A stretch of DNA of 64,000 nt from Nymphaea colorata (Eukaryota > Streptophyta > Magnoliopsida > Nymphaeales > Nymphaeaceae): assembly GCF_008831285.2 (NCBI RefSeq), contig NC_045141.1, forward strand, positions 9,658,106 through 9,722,105. The letters are read 5' to 3'. A program made the translations under genes and the position numbers. The notes under the pieces were generated by a model. It was not told the origin of the DNA, ran no database searches, and saw only the letters and a program-made list of their open reading frames with translations. Shown here piece after piece: positions 49,139 through 60,174 of this stretch. How positions within the stretch are numbered: position 1 is the stretch's first letter; the number at the start of each line of letters is the position of its first letter.

Positions 49139-49272
49139 TGGTATTAGTGCTAGGTTCATGTGCTTGAAGTTTCCTCTCTTCTGTCTTACTATGGCGGAAG
49201 GATCTCAATCCCAAGGAGTAGAAGAATGGCCCCAACAACAGTTGTAGGACAATGTTAATCCTGCTCTCAAAA
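49139..49272 (+). pseudogene. Copia-4: primer site and gag start (left half)
   Basis: TGGTATTAGTGC at 49139-49150 is a primer-binding site with two changes from the initiator-Met consensus. ATG 49191 then opens MAEGSQSQGVEEWPQQQL, a TAG, and DNVNPALK, after which the Tekay element begins. The frame continues at 60175 on the other side with ITTKFLNGFNYLTWAKSAKL, typical copia gag, so the Tekay insertion lies inside gag. Confidence 0.75.
49268..49272. repeat. Target-site duplication of Tekay element (left)
   Basis: CAAAA, repeated at 60170-60174. Confidence 0.95.
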
Positions 49273-52200
49273 TGTAATGCTCGTTGGTTCGACGGGTCGG
49301 GTCGAGCTAGGGTCCAGACCCGGAACCGACCCCCACTCGCGTAAGGGCCCGACGCGAGGCCCTTCTCCCTCGCCTTTCCCTTCCTTCTTCGTTGTCTCCG
49401 GTGGTCTCCTGTGGCAACGCAGAGGGAGGAGAGTGACGGTCGGGTGGTGGTGGCTGGAACGGCGACGGCGACGGCGACGGAGGTGGCAGCGGCGACGGCG
49501 GCGGCGGCTGCTGGGTAAACCCTCTCTCTCTCGTGCGATTTTTCTTGCTCTGCCACTCATGCCCTTTTGTCTGTTTTGCTCTCTGCCGCACGTCCCCTCT
49601 TCTTCTCTCTCGCCATTTTCTTTCCCCTCTTTCCGCTGGTTCTCTACCGCTCGACCCTCTTCTCACTCACCCGCACTCCCCCGCCTGCTCTTTCTCTCTC
49701 TTCTCACCCCACGGCTGTTTTCCCCCTTGACCGAACCCTTCCTCTCTCTGTCTCTCCTCTCTGTCAGCGTCCCTTTTCTTTGTTTATTTCAGTTTTTTTT
49801 TTCCCCAACTACTACCGTGGGTCTTTCCTAGCAACAGAGTTTGTGTTAAACTTTTTGGGCGTTTGGGGTTGGTTTGCAGTTTAGGGGACGTTTTTCCCCT
49901 CTTACCTGCTAGTAGGGTGTGTAGTGAGCAGCGACAGCAAGCAATCTCGAGCATTGGCACTTGATCGGACGTGTGAAGTGGTTGCTAGAAGGGTTGTAGC
50001 AGTTTGGACGCTTGTTTGGGGTGAGCAATACCTAATCAAGCTCAAAATGATGAGTATTTATCTTTTAGAGCATGTATAATTATGGTTCGAGCATGCTAGA
50101 GCTTAGAATTGATGATTTTGGGACGCATGTTAGTAATTTTGTTTTTGGGGGAAACTTAGGATTTGCGTTGGAAAGTGATGATTCATGTACTTATTGATCG
50201 TTTTAGCATGATGGATTAAGTTTCGAAGCTTTAAGGAAACATGGTAGAGATTGTGAGGTTGTGGGGAAGTTTTGGAACCGTCTTAGGGAGTGTAGCGCAG
50301 ACTTCGGTGAACGGGTGTATCATGAAGTTAATTAGGGATATATGCGTTTTGGGATGTGACTTGAGGTTGATGTCTTACTTAAAGAACGTTATTGAGGAAG
50401 GATTTAGTGACGGTTTGATTGATGGTTGAAGGCCTTGATAATTCAAGGCAACGTCAAGACGTAAAGGAGGAGGCCTTGTGGAGAGCCCGTTGGTCGACAC
50501 TACCTGTCGATGCCCTCTTGAGGCGCTGTCACGTGCCTCAAGGATTTTATTTTTGTATCTGTTCATTTCTGTTTGATTGGTGTAGGAATCTAGTAGAAAC
50601 CTTATTCTTGTTTATGGTTGCAGGTGCACCGGGCTCATCCCGTCGACCTTGAGTTCGAAGCTTGAGGCATTTTGAAGAATTTGGTGAGCGCACCACAGGT
50701 ATGGCAACTTTCCAGGCAAATTCCTGCCTAGGGCAATTGTGTGATTGGGTGCTCCTAGGATCAAGGGATCCTAGGATTGTGATGTTAATTGATTGACGGT
50801 TTTGTGATTGAGTATGTGTATGTTGCTTACATGATATGAATGGGTTAGAAAGATTATTAGTCATTCGATTTAAAAATGTTATGCATTGGCATGTGCATGC
50901 TAGAATTGATATCTGTTTAGGACAGATGAGGTGGGGTATCGAGTCGAGTGTCTCCTCGACCCCAATTGTGCATTAGAAAGCATCATAGAATGATAACTGC
51001 ATAGGACAGCTACGAGCCAACCGCAGATCGAGACTACTCTCTGTGGATTGGCTATGTTTTTCAAAGAGGTGATTGACATGACTGATGTGATGATTGATAT
51101 AAATGTGTATGTTGTTGCATATGCATTGCCATGGGCAATGATGCAAATGGATGTTTGGAGGGTAGTTGTACCCGTATGGTATGACGGCTAGCAATGACTG
51201 TTACTGTATGTATAGACCTCATGTGGAGGTAATCGGAGGTGTGGGTGCACTCGGGAAGTGTACTAACCTCGTGTGTTAGCCAGTCTTCTTGTGAATGTGT
51301 AACTGTAATGATAAGAATGAATAACTAAGAGATGAGAGGCCAGTGGGATGTGGCTATGTGTTTGGGAGACGTCCCCCTTGATTGCCACTGGTCTCGCCTG
51401 TCAGAGCGCAGGCGGTGCAAGGCCCCAGGGTTCTGTTGTGTGTTGTGCTTGGAGCGTTGGGCTCCTGCCTTCCCAACCTGGGTGTCCTAGGGAAGGCTGA
51501 GTATCTCACCTTGGACGTCACACATCCAGGGATGAGTGCTCTACCGCTGCAGCGGGTGAAATGGATCCATACTGTTATGGGCCACCACGGGGGTTGTCTC
51601 TCGGCTGTAGGCCGCCCGCGGTGTGCACGTGCCTGTGTTGCACCCACAGGAACTGTTAATGCACTAAAGTTAATGAAAATGCAAAGTGTTTGACAGAATG
51701 CATGTGACTGACGTATATGTGATTGATATGAATGCAAGTGTTATGTTTAAGCATGCTTCGCATGTGACTGATGTTGTGTTAGTGTGGCCACCAAGTGGCT
51801 TTTACGTGTCGCACTCAGACGCGACATGACGATAGATGGGTTGATATTTGTCCCTTTATTTGAGCCTTACTTGAGAGGGTTTGGCATTTTTCTGGCTTGT
51901 TGCCATACTGCGAAGGCTAAGCCTTCAGTTGTTTCCTTTTTTCAGGTTTTGGTGTACCCGGGGCAGCAGGCTGAGCAGATGGCTACACTCACGTCCTACT
52001 GGGGAGGTTTTGGGTTTTGTTTTGTTCTTGTAGTGCCGGCGCGTCGGGTTTTTGGTTTTACTGATGCCTTGTTTTGATGAGGCATCGATGTTGTGATTTT
52101 GGGGCATTTTTGTCAAATGTACAATTGAATTGAAATGCTATATAATGGAAAGCTTGCCCCATTGTTTTGAATTGCTTGGCTCATTCCTTTTTGAACTATT

Positions 52201-52273
52201 GTGTAGTCACACCTCGATGTTGGATGTTAGAAAAAAAAAAATGTTTGAGTGTCAAAAAGGTCGGGGTGTGACA
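49273..52273 (+). repeat. Tekay 5' LTR
   Basis: 3,001 bp. The first part is GC-rich with GACGGC repeats near 49460, then CT-rich; the rest is AT-richer. Many open frames inside it (for example around 49277 and 51382) are identical in both LTRs and are not genes. An A-rich run near 52232 lies close to the end. Confidence 0.96.
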
Positions 52274-52277
52274 GTTT

Positions 52278-52290
52278 TGGTATCAGAGCC
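52278..52290 (+). promoter_or_regulatory. Tekay primer-binding site (tRNA-iMet)
   Basis: TGGTATCAGAGCC lies four bases after the LTR end and matches the complement of initiator tRNA-Met. Confidence 0.93.
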
Positions 52291-52509
52291 ATGGCAAACC
52301 CCATTATGGATGTGAGTTAAAGCCTATCTGTGAAGTCGTGTTGCCCAGGTACGCATTTGTTTGATTAGTTGGTTATTGTAGTTTTGATTTTTCAAGTATA
52401 GGTATGTAATGTGATCTGTGTTTTGAACTTCGTGCTAATGCACGTTGTGATTTGACTTGTGAGTTTGGTATTGGTCGTGATTTGAGAATTAAGGATCTTG
52501 TTTGTACAG

Positions 52510-55086
52510 ATGGAATATCATCGTAGGGGTAAGAAGCGAGCTGGGCCGTCTTCAGAGGCACATAGAGAGCCCAGCCCAACCCATTCTGATGCACATACTC
52601 CGCGGGGTGACGGTGCGTCAGAGCCCCAGTATGCCCAGCTAGGTGGGGGTGCCCAAACCCCACCGAGACAGACTCCGCCAGTGGATCAGCAGACTATATT
52701 GCTGACCACGTTGCAGACGCTGACCACGTTAATGTAGTCTATGGTCGGTAATCAGAGAAGTAACGCATCTCCTTCGGGGGACACCAGTGCTCCAGTTCGG
52801 GAGAAGGCAACGACAGTTTCTTATCAGCAGTTTATGGCGATGCAGCCGCCTATCTTCTCAGGAGGGGGCAGTCATGACAAGGCAAAGGACTGGATTGAAG
52901 AGGTTGAACGTATTTTTGGGCTTCTGAAGGTGCCAGAAGAAGATAGAGTGAACTATGGCTCCTATTTGTTGAAGGGTGATGCCAAGAATTGGTGGCAATC
53001 AACTAGTGAGATTCGGTTCGCTGGCCAAGGGTCAATCTCATGGAAGCAGTTCAGAGATTCCTTCTTCAGCACATACTTTCCGGTGTATGCCAGAGACAAG
53101 AAAATGCAGGAGTTTCTGGATTTGCAGCAGAATCAGTCGAGCTTAGAAGAGTACATTGCGAGATATCGGCACTTGGAGGTGTATTGCCCACACCTTTACA
53201 CTACCGATGAGGCCAGAGCGGGCAAGTTTGTGCGCGGGCTGCGAGATGGACTACGAAGCAAAGTGTTGACAAGTAGACCTCGTGACTTGGATGAGGCGGT
53301 TACAATGGCACGATGCATAGAAGAAGATTGGGTGAGGACACAGAAGGATCATCAGAAGAAAGCAGGCCAGCATTCACAAGGTGGACGGACACAGGTAAAG
53401 CGCCAACACTTTGCGGGCAGGACAAGGCCTTATGAGAGGCGGGATGACCGAACTTTCAGACGGAACCAGTCTACCCGTAGTGAGGCCACCCAGGGGTCAG
53501 TGGCCACTCCGACTTCTCAGAAGTGCCCCACTTGTTCTCGTGTGCACCTCGGGAAGCCGTGCTATCGGGTGACTGGGGCTTGTTTACACTGCGGAAGTAT
53601 GGGACACTTCATCAAGGATTGCCCGTTGAAGAAAGAACGAGATTTGAAGAAGCCTGAAGCCGGTTCTTCTAGCGCACGACAGACGTCGGGACGTGTCTAC
53701 GCTACTACTGTGGAGGAGCTCCAGGCACACGACCTCGTTGAAGGTACTTTACTTGTCAGTTCTCATTTTGCTAGAGTGTTATTTGATCCAAGAGCGACAC
53801 ATTCTTTTATATCTAGTCGATTTGCTACCTCACTCGAAGTGTCGGCTAGAAGAATGCCGTATGTTTTAAAAGTTGTTAGTCCGATGCATGCTCAAGAGTT
53901 GTGTCGTGAGTATCTTCCTGATGTGGACGTGGAAATCCTTCAATTTCACCTACCTGCACAGTTGGTGATCCTCGGTCTCAATGAGTTTGATGTGATTTTG
54001 GGTATGGATTGGTTGTATGCGCATTATGCCATTATAGATTGCAGGAAGAAGCAGATACAGATGTTGACTAATGAGATGCAGCCTGTGGAATTTCGTGCAC
54101 GTAGGGCCAGTCGAACTGATAAGATATTGGTGTCTGCATTGAAGGCTAAGCGATGGATAGAAGGTGGAAGCGTTGCCTTCTTGGTCAATGTGTTGATCAA
54201 TGAGGCTGAACGGATGATATTGCAGGATGTTGCCGTGGTGAGTGAGTATCCTGATGTGTTTCCTGAGGAATTGTCGAGTTTGCCTCCAACTCGAGAAGTG
54301 GAGTTCAAGATAGAGTTGTTACCAGGGACAACTCCCATTTCTAAGGCACCCTACCGTATGGCACCAGCGGAGTTAGAAGAGTTGAAGAAGCAACTGCAGG
54401 AGCTCTTAGATAAGGGCTTCATCCGACCTAGCGTGTCTCCTTGGGGAGCACCTGTACTGTTTGTGAAAAAGAAAGATGGGACTATGCGCTTGTGTATAGA
54501 TTATCGTATGTTGAATCAAGTCACCATCAAGAACAAGTATCCGCTTCCAAGAATTGAAGACTTGTTTGATCAGCTTAGGAATGCAAAGGTTTTCTCTAAG
54601 ATCGATCTGAGGACAGGCTACCATCAACTATTGATACGGGAGGAAGATGTTTCTAAGACTGCCTTTCGAACTAGGTATGGACATTATGAATTCAGGGTCA
54701 TGCCTTTTGGGTTGACTAATGCTCCCGCAGCGTTCATGGACCTCATGAATCGGGTTTACCAAGAGTTCTTGGATTGTTTTGTTATTGTGTTTGTTGATGA
54801 TATTTTGGTGTACTCAGAGAGTGAGGCAGAGCACAGAGACCACTTGAGAAGTGTGTTAGGTCTTTTGCGCAAGCACAAGCTTTACGCCAAATACTCAAAA
54901 TGTGAATTTTGGCTAGAGAAGGTAAACTTTCTGGGTCATGTGATCTCGAAGGATGGAGTATCCGTCGATCCGGCTAAGGTGTCAGCTGTTCAGGACTGGA
55001 GAACACCTTGCAGTGTAACTGAGGTTAGAAGCTTTTTGGGATTGGCAGGATACTATCGCAGGTTCATACAAGACTTTTCGAAATAG
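52510..55086 (+). pseudogene. Tekay gag, protease and reverse transcriptase
   Basis: From ATG 52510 the frame runs to an in-frame TAG at 52735-52737, then open to 55086. It contains a retrotransposon gag domain ([15 protein letters not shown] ... [19 protein letters not shown]), a zinc knuckle ([14 protein letters not shown]), the protease and RT ([39 protein letters not shown] at 54790-54801, [12 protein letters not shown]). The protease active site reads DPRATHSF where the family has D-S-G-A-T, so it is probably inactive. The frame ends at TAG 55084 because of a 1-nt shift; the protein continues in another phase at 55095. Confidence 0.93.
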
Positions 55087-55094
55087 CTACGCCC

Positions 55095-57113
55095 ATGACT
55101 AAGCTATTGAGAAAAGGGATGAAGTTTGTGTGGAATGAAGATTGTGAGAAGAGTTTTCAAACTCTAAAGGACAAGCTTACTTCTGCCCCTATTCTAACGC
55201 TTCCATCAGGTCATTCCGGTTTTGTGGTGTACACTGATGCTTCGGGGATCAGTTATGGTTGTGTGTTGATGCAGCATGGCCGTGTAGTGGCTTATGCATC
55301 AAGACAGTTGAAGACCCATGAGCAGCACTATCCCACTCATGATTTGGAATTGGGAGCAGTCGTGTTCGCATTGAAGATGTGGAGACACTATCTTTATGGT
55401 GCAACATTCGAGGTGTTTACAGATCACAAGTCCCTGAAGTATATATCCTCACAAAGGGATCTCAACTTGAGGCAAAGAAGATGGATGGAATATTTAAAGG
55501 ATTATGATTTCACCATATCGTATCATCCAGGCAAGGCGAACGTGGTGGCAGATGCGTTGAGCAGGCATGCCAAGGCGACAATGTGCAGTATGTTGACTCG
55601 TTCTTGGACATTATTGCAAGATGTGATAGCTTGGCAGCCTTGCATTAGTGATGAGCACAAGGCAACGATGACGGCCTTGATTCGGCGTCCTTTGATGGAA
55701 GAACTTGTAATGAAACAAAAGGAAGATCCAGAGTTTGCTAAGAACATGGAAGCAAGCCAGAAGAACGATTCTCTTTGGCATCAAGATGAAGATGGTTCAT
55801 TGCGTTTTCGGCAGAGATTATGGGTTCCTAGAGATGAAGGGGTGAAGCGTCTGTTGCTTGATGAAGCTCACAAATCTAAGTTTTCTATTCACCCGGGCAG
55901 TACAAAGATGTTTCAAGATTTGAGAAGAAATTTTTGGTGGCCTGGAATGAAGCGTGAAATTGCAGAATATGTGGCAAAGTGCTTGATTTGCCAACAGGTA
56001 AAAGCAGAACATCAGCGGCCAGGAGGCTTGTTGCAAAGAATCGATATTCCAGTGTGGAAATGGGAAGACATTACGATGGATTTTGTGGTTGGGTTACCTC
56101 GTACCAAAAGACAACAGAATGCCATATGGGTGATTGTTGATCGACTTACGAAGTCCGCCCACTTTCTGCCAATCAGAATCAGTCAATCATTAGAAAGTCT
56201 CGCAGAGTTGTATATTGGCGAGATAGTGAGATTGCATGGAGTGCCAAAGTCTATCATTTCGGATCGAGATCCGCGTTTTACCTCTAGGTTTTGGGGGCAA
56301 TTACAGAGGGTTTTGGGTACCAAGCTTAAGATGAGCACAGCATTTCATCCCCAAACTGATGGGCAATCAGAGAGGACTATTCAGACCTTAGAAGACATGT
56401 TGCGTGCATGTGTCTTAGAGTGGAAAGGAGAATGGGACAAACATGTGAAACTGGCAGAATTTGCTTACAATAACAGTTACCACTCTAGTATTGGGATAGC
56501 ACCTTTTGAGGCTTTGTATGGAAGACCGTGCAGATCGCCAACTTGTTGGGCCGAGTTGGGTGATGGTAAGATCGAAAGCCCTTTAGTTTTGCAACACTAC
56601 ACCGACCAAGTGGAATTGATAAGAAAGAAGTTGTTGACTGCTCAGAGTAGACAGAAAAGTTATGCTGACATTCATCGTAGAGAATTGGCTTTTGAGGTGG
56701 GTGATCATGTGTTTTTAAAGATTTCTCCTACTAAGGGTGTTTTTCGCTTTGGTGCGAAGGGAAAATTGAGCCCGAGGTTTGTAGGACCTTTTGAGATATT
56801 AGAGAAGATTGGAGAGGTGGCATACAGATTGGCGTTACCACCAGATTTGAGTCATGTTCATGACGTTTTCCATGTTTCCATGCTTCGAAAATACGTACCC
56901 GACCCAACACATGTGATTGATTTTCAAGATATTCTAGTACAACATGATTTGACAATGGAAGAACAGCCCATTAGAATTGTGGATCATCGAGAGCAAGTGC
57001 TTCGCACCAAGAGGATTCCTTTAGTGAAAGTGGAATGGCAGTACCATGGGTTGAAGGAGAGTACATGGGAGCATGAGGAGGACATGCGGAAGAGATATCC
57101 GCACTTGTTCTAG
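55095..57113 (+). pseudogene. Tekay RNase H, integrase and chromodomain
   Basis: A 672-codon frame continues the polyprotein after the frameshift. It holds RNase H (VVYTDASGISYGCVL, ELGAVVFALKMWRHYLYG, FTDHKSLKYI), an H2C2 finger (HPGSTKMFQDLRRNFWWPGM ... CLICQQVK), the integrase core (ITMDFVVGLP, IISDRDPRFTSRFW, HPQTDGQSERTIQTLE) and a chromodomain (KVEWQYHGLKESTWEHEEDM). Length and motifs are complete. The C-terminal chromodomain should bind methylated histone tails and guide integration to silent chromatin. Confidence 0.94.
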
Positions 57114-57156
57114 CATTGAGGTATGAGCTAAATTTCGAGGACGAAATTTTCTTTTT

Positions 57157-57168
57157 AGGAGGGTAGGA
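57157..57168 (+). promoter_or_regulatory. Tekay polypurine tract
   Basis: The purine-rich AGGAGGGTAGGA directly precedes the 3' LTR. It carries one T. Confidence 0.75.
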
Positions 57169-60100
57169 TGTAATGCTCGTTGGTTCGACGGGTCGGGTCG
57201 AGCTAGGGTCCAGACCCGGAACCGACCCCCACTCGCGTAAGGGCCCGACGCGAGGCCCTTCTCCCTCGCCTTTCCCTTCCTTCTTCGTTGTCTCCGGTGG
57301 TCTCCTGTGGCAACGCAGAGGGAGGAGAGTGACGGTCGGGTGGTGGTGGCTGGAACGGCGACGGCGACGGCGACGGAGGTGGCAGCGGCGACGGCGGCGG
57401 CGGCTGCTGGGTAAACCCTCTCTCTCTCGTGCGATTTTTCTTGCTCTGCCACTCATGCCCTTTTGTCTGTTTTGCTCTCTGCCGCACGTCCCCTCTTCTT
57501 CTCTCTCGCCATTTTCTTTCCCCTCTTTCCGCTGGTTCTCTACCGCTCGACCCTCTTCTCACTCACCCGCACTCCCCCGCCTGCTCTTTCTCTCTCTTCT
57601 CACCCCACGGCTGTTTTCCCCCTTGACCGAACCCTTCCTCTCTCTGTCTCTCCTCTCTGTCAGCGTCCCTTTTCTTTGTTTATTTCAGTTTTTTTTTTCC
57701 CCAACTACTACCGTGGGTCTTTCCTAGCAACAGAGTTTGTGTTAAACTTTTTGGGCGTTTGGGGTTGGTTTGCAGTTTAGGGGACGTTTTTCCCCTCTTA
57801 CCTGCTAGTAGGGTGTGTAGTGAGCAGCGACAGCAAGCAATCTCGAGCATTGGCACTTGATCGGACGTGTGAAGTGGTTGCTAGAAGGGTTGTAGCAGTT
57901 TGGACGCTTGTTTGGGGTGAGCAATACCTAATCAAGCTCAAAATGATGAGTATTTATCTTTTAGAGCATGTATAATTATGGTTCGAGCATGCTAGAGCTT
58001 AGAATTGATGATTTTGGGACGCATGTTAGTAATTTTGTTTTTGGGGGAAACTTAGGATTTGCGTTGGAAAGTGATGATTCATGTACTTATTGATCGTTTT
58101 AGCATGATGGATTAAGTTTCGAAGCTTTAAGGAAACATGGTAGAGATTGTGAGGTTGTGGGGAAGTTTTGGAACCGTCTTAGGGAGTGTAACGCAGACTT
58201 CGGTGAACGGGTGTATCATGAAGTTAATTAGGGATATATGCGTTTTGGGATGTGACTTGAGGTTGATGTCTTACTTAAAGAACGTTATTGAGGAAGGATT
58301 TAGTGACGGTTTGATTGATGGTTGAAGGCCTTGATAATTCAAGGCAACGTCAAGACGTAAAGGAGGAGGCCTTGTGGAGAGCCCGTTGGTCGACACTACC
58401 TGTCGATGCCCTCTTGAGGCGCTGTCACGTGCCTCAAGGATTTTATTTTTGTATCTGTTCATTTCTGTTTGATTGGTGTAGGAATCTAGTAGAAACCTTA
58501 TTCTTGTTTATGGTTGCAGGTGCACCGGGCTCATCCCGTCGACCTTGAGTTCGAAGCTTGAGGCATTTTGAAGAATTTGGTGAGCGCGCCACAGGTATGG
58601 CAACTTTCCAGGCAAATTCCTGCCTGGGGCAATTGTGTGATTGGGTGCCCCTAGGATCAAGAGATCCTAGGATTGTGATGTTAATTGATTGACGGTTTTG
58701 TGATTGAGTATGTGTATGTTGCTTACATGATATGAATGGGTTAGAAAGATTATTAGTCATTCGATTTAAAAATGTTACGCATTGGCATGTGCATGCTAGA
58801 ATTGATATCTGTTTAGGACAGATGAGGTGGGGTATCGAGTCGAGTGTCTCCTCGACCCCAATTGTGCATTAGAAAGCATCATAGAATGATAACTGCATAG
58901 GACAGCTACGAGCCAACCGCAGATCGAGACTACTCTCTGTGGATTGGCTATGTTTTTCAAAGAGGTGATTGACATGACTGATGTGATGATTGATATAAAT
59001 GTGTATGTTGTTGCATATGCATTGCCATGGGCAATGATGCAAATGGATGTTTGGAGGGTAGTTGTACCCGTATGGTATGACGGCTAGCAATGACTGTTAC
59101 TGTATGTATAGACCTCATGTGGAGGTAATCGGAGGTGTGGGTGCACTCGGGAAGTGTACTAACCTCGTGTGTTAGCCAGTCTTCTTGTGAATGTGTAACT
59201 GTAATGATAAGAATGAATAACTAAGAGATGAGAGGCCAGTGGGATGTGGCTATGTGTTTGGGAGACGTCCCCCTTGATTGCCACTGGTCTCGCCTGTCAG
59301 AGCGCAGGCGGTGCAAGGCCCCAGGGTTCTGTTGTGTGTTGTGCTTGGAGCGTTGGGCTCCTGCCTTCCCAACCTGGGTGTCCTAGGGAAGGCTGAGTAT
59401 CTCACCTTAGACGTCACACATCCAGGGATGAGTGCTCTACCGCTGCAGCGGGTGAAATGGATCCATACTGTTATGGGCCACCACGGGGGTTGTCTCTCGG
59501 CTGTAGGCCGCCCGCGGTGTGCACGTGCCTGTGTTGCACCCACAGGAACTGTTAATGCACTAAAGTTAATGAAAATGCAAAGTGTTTGACAGAATGCATG
59601 TGACTGACGTATATGTGATTGATATGAATGCAAATGTTATGTTTAAGCATGCTTCGCATGTGACTGATGTTGTGTTAGTGTGGCCACCAAGTGGCTTTTA
59701 CGTGTCGCACTCAGACGCGACATGACGATAGATGGGTTGATATTTGTCCCTTTATTTGAGCCTTACTTGAGAGGGTTTGGCATTTTTCTGGCTTGTTGCC
59801 ATACTGCGAAGGCTAAGCCTTCAGTTGTTTCCTTTTTTCAGGTTTTGGTGTACCCGGGGCAGCAGGCTGAGCAGATGGCTACACTCACGTCCTACTGGGG
59901 AGGTTTTGGGTTTTGTTTTGTTCTTGTAGTGCCGGCGCGTCGGGTTTTTGGTTTTACTGATGCCTTGTTTTGATGAGGCTTCGATGTTGTGATTTTGGGG
60001 CATTTTTGTCAAATGTACAATTGAATTGAAATGCTATATAATGGAAAGCTTGCCCCATTGTTTTGAATTGCTTGGCTCATTCCTTTTTGAACTATTGTGT

Positions 60101-60169
60101 AGTCACACCTCGATGTTGGATGTTAGAAAAAAAAAAATGTTTGAGTGTCAAAAAGGTCGGGGTGTGACA
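57169..60169 (+). repeat. Tekay 3' LTR
   Basis: 3,001 bp, about nine differences from 49273-52273, for example near 58193, 58588, 58627, 58648 and 59409. Followed by CAAAA at 60170-60174. Confidence 0.96.
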
Positions 60170-60174
60170 CAAAA

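Larger units (their letters stand above)
49273..60169 (+). mobile_element. Young Ty3/gypsy Tekay/Del chromovirus
   Basis: A 10,897-bp element has two 3,001-bp LTRs (TGTAATG...GTGTGACA), a PBS, gag, pol with the gypsy order PR-RT-RH-IN and a C-terminal chromodomain, a purine tract and the duplication CAAAA. I count about nine differences between the LTRs (0.3%), roughly 0.1 million years at an assumed 1.3e-8 per site per year. Long LTRs and the C-terminal chromodomain ending KRYPHLF fit the Tekay/Del lineage. Its coding region has one stop and one frameshift. Confidence 0.97.

Noticed and set aside
49277-51693. Many open frames of 60-195 codons in the Tekay LTRs (and their copies at 57173-59973)
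   Set aside because: They overlap on both strands, are Arg/Ala/Pro/Ser-rich translations of GC- or CT-rich LTR sequence, and occur identically in both LTRs. Not genes.
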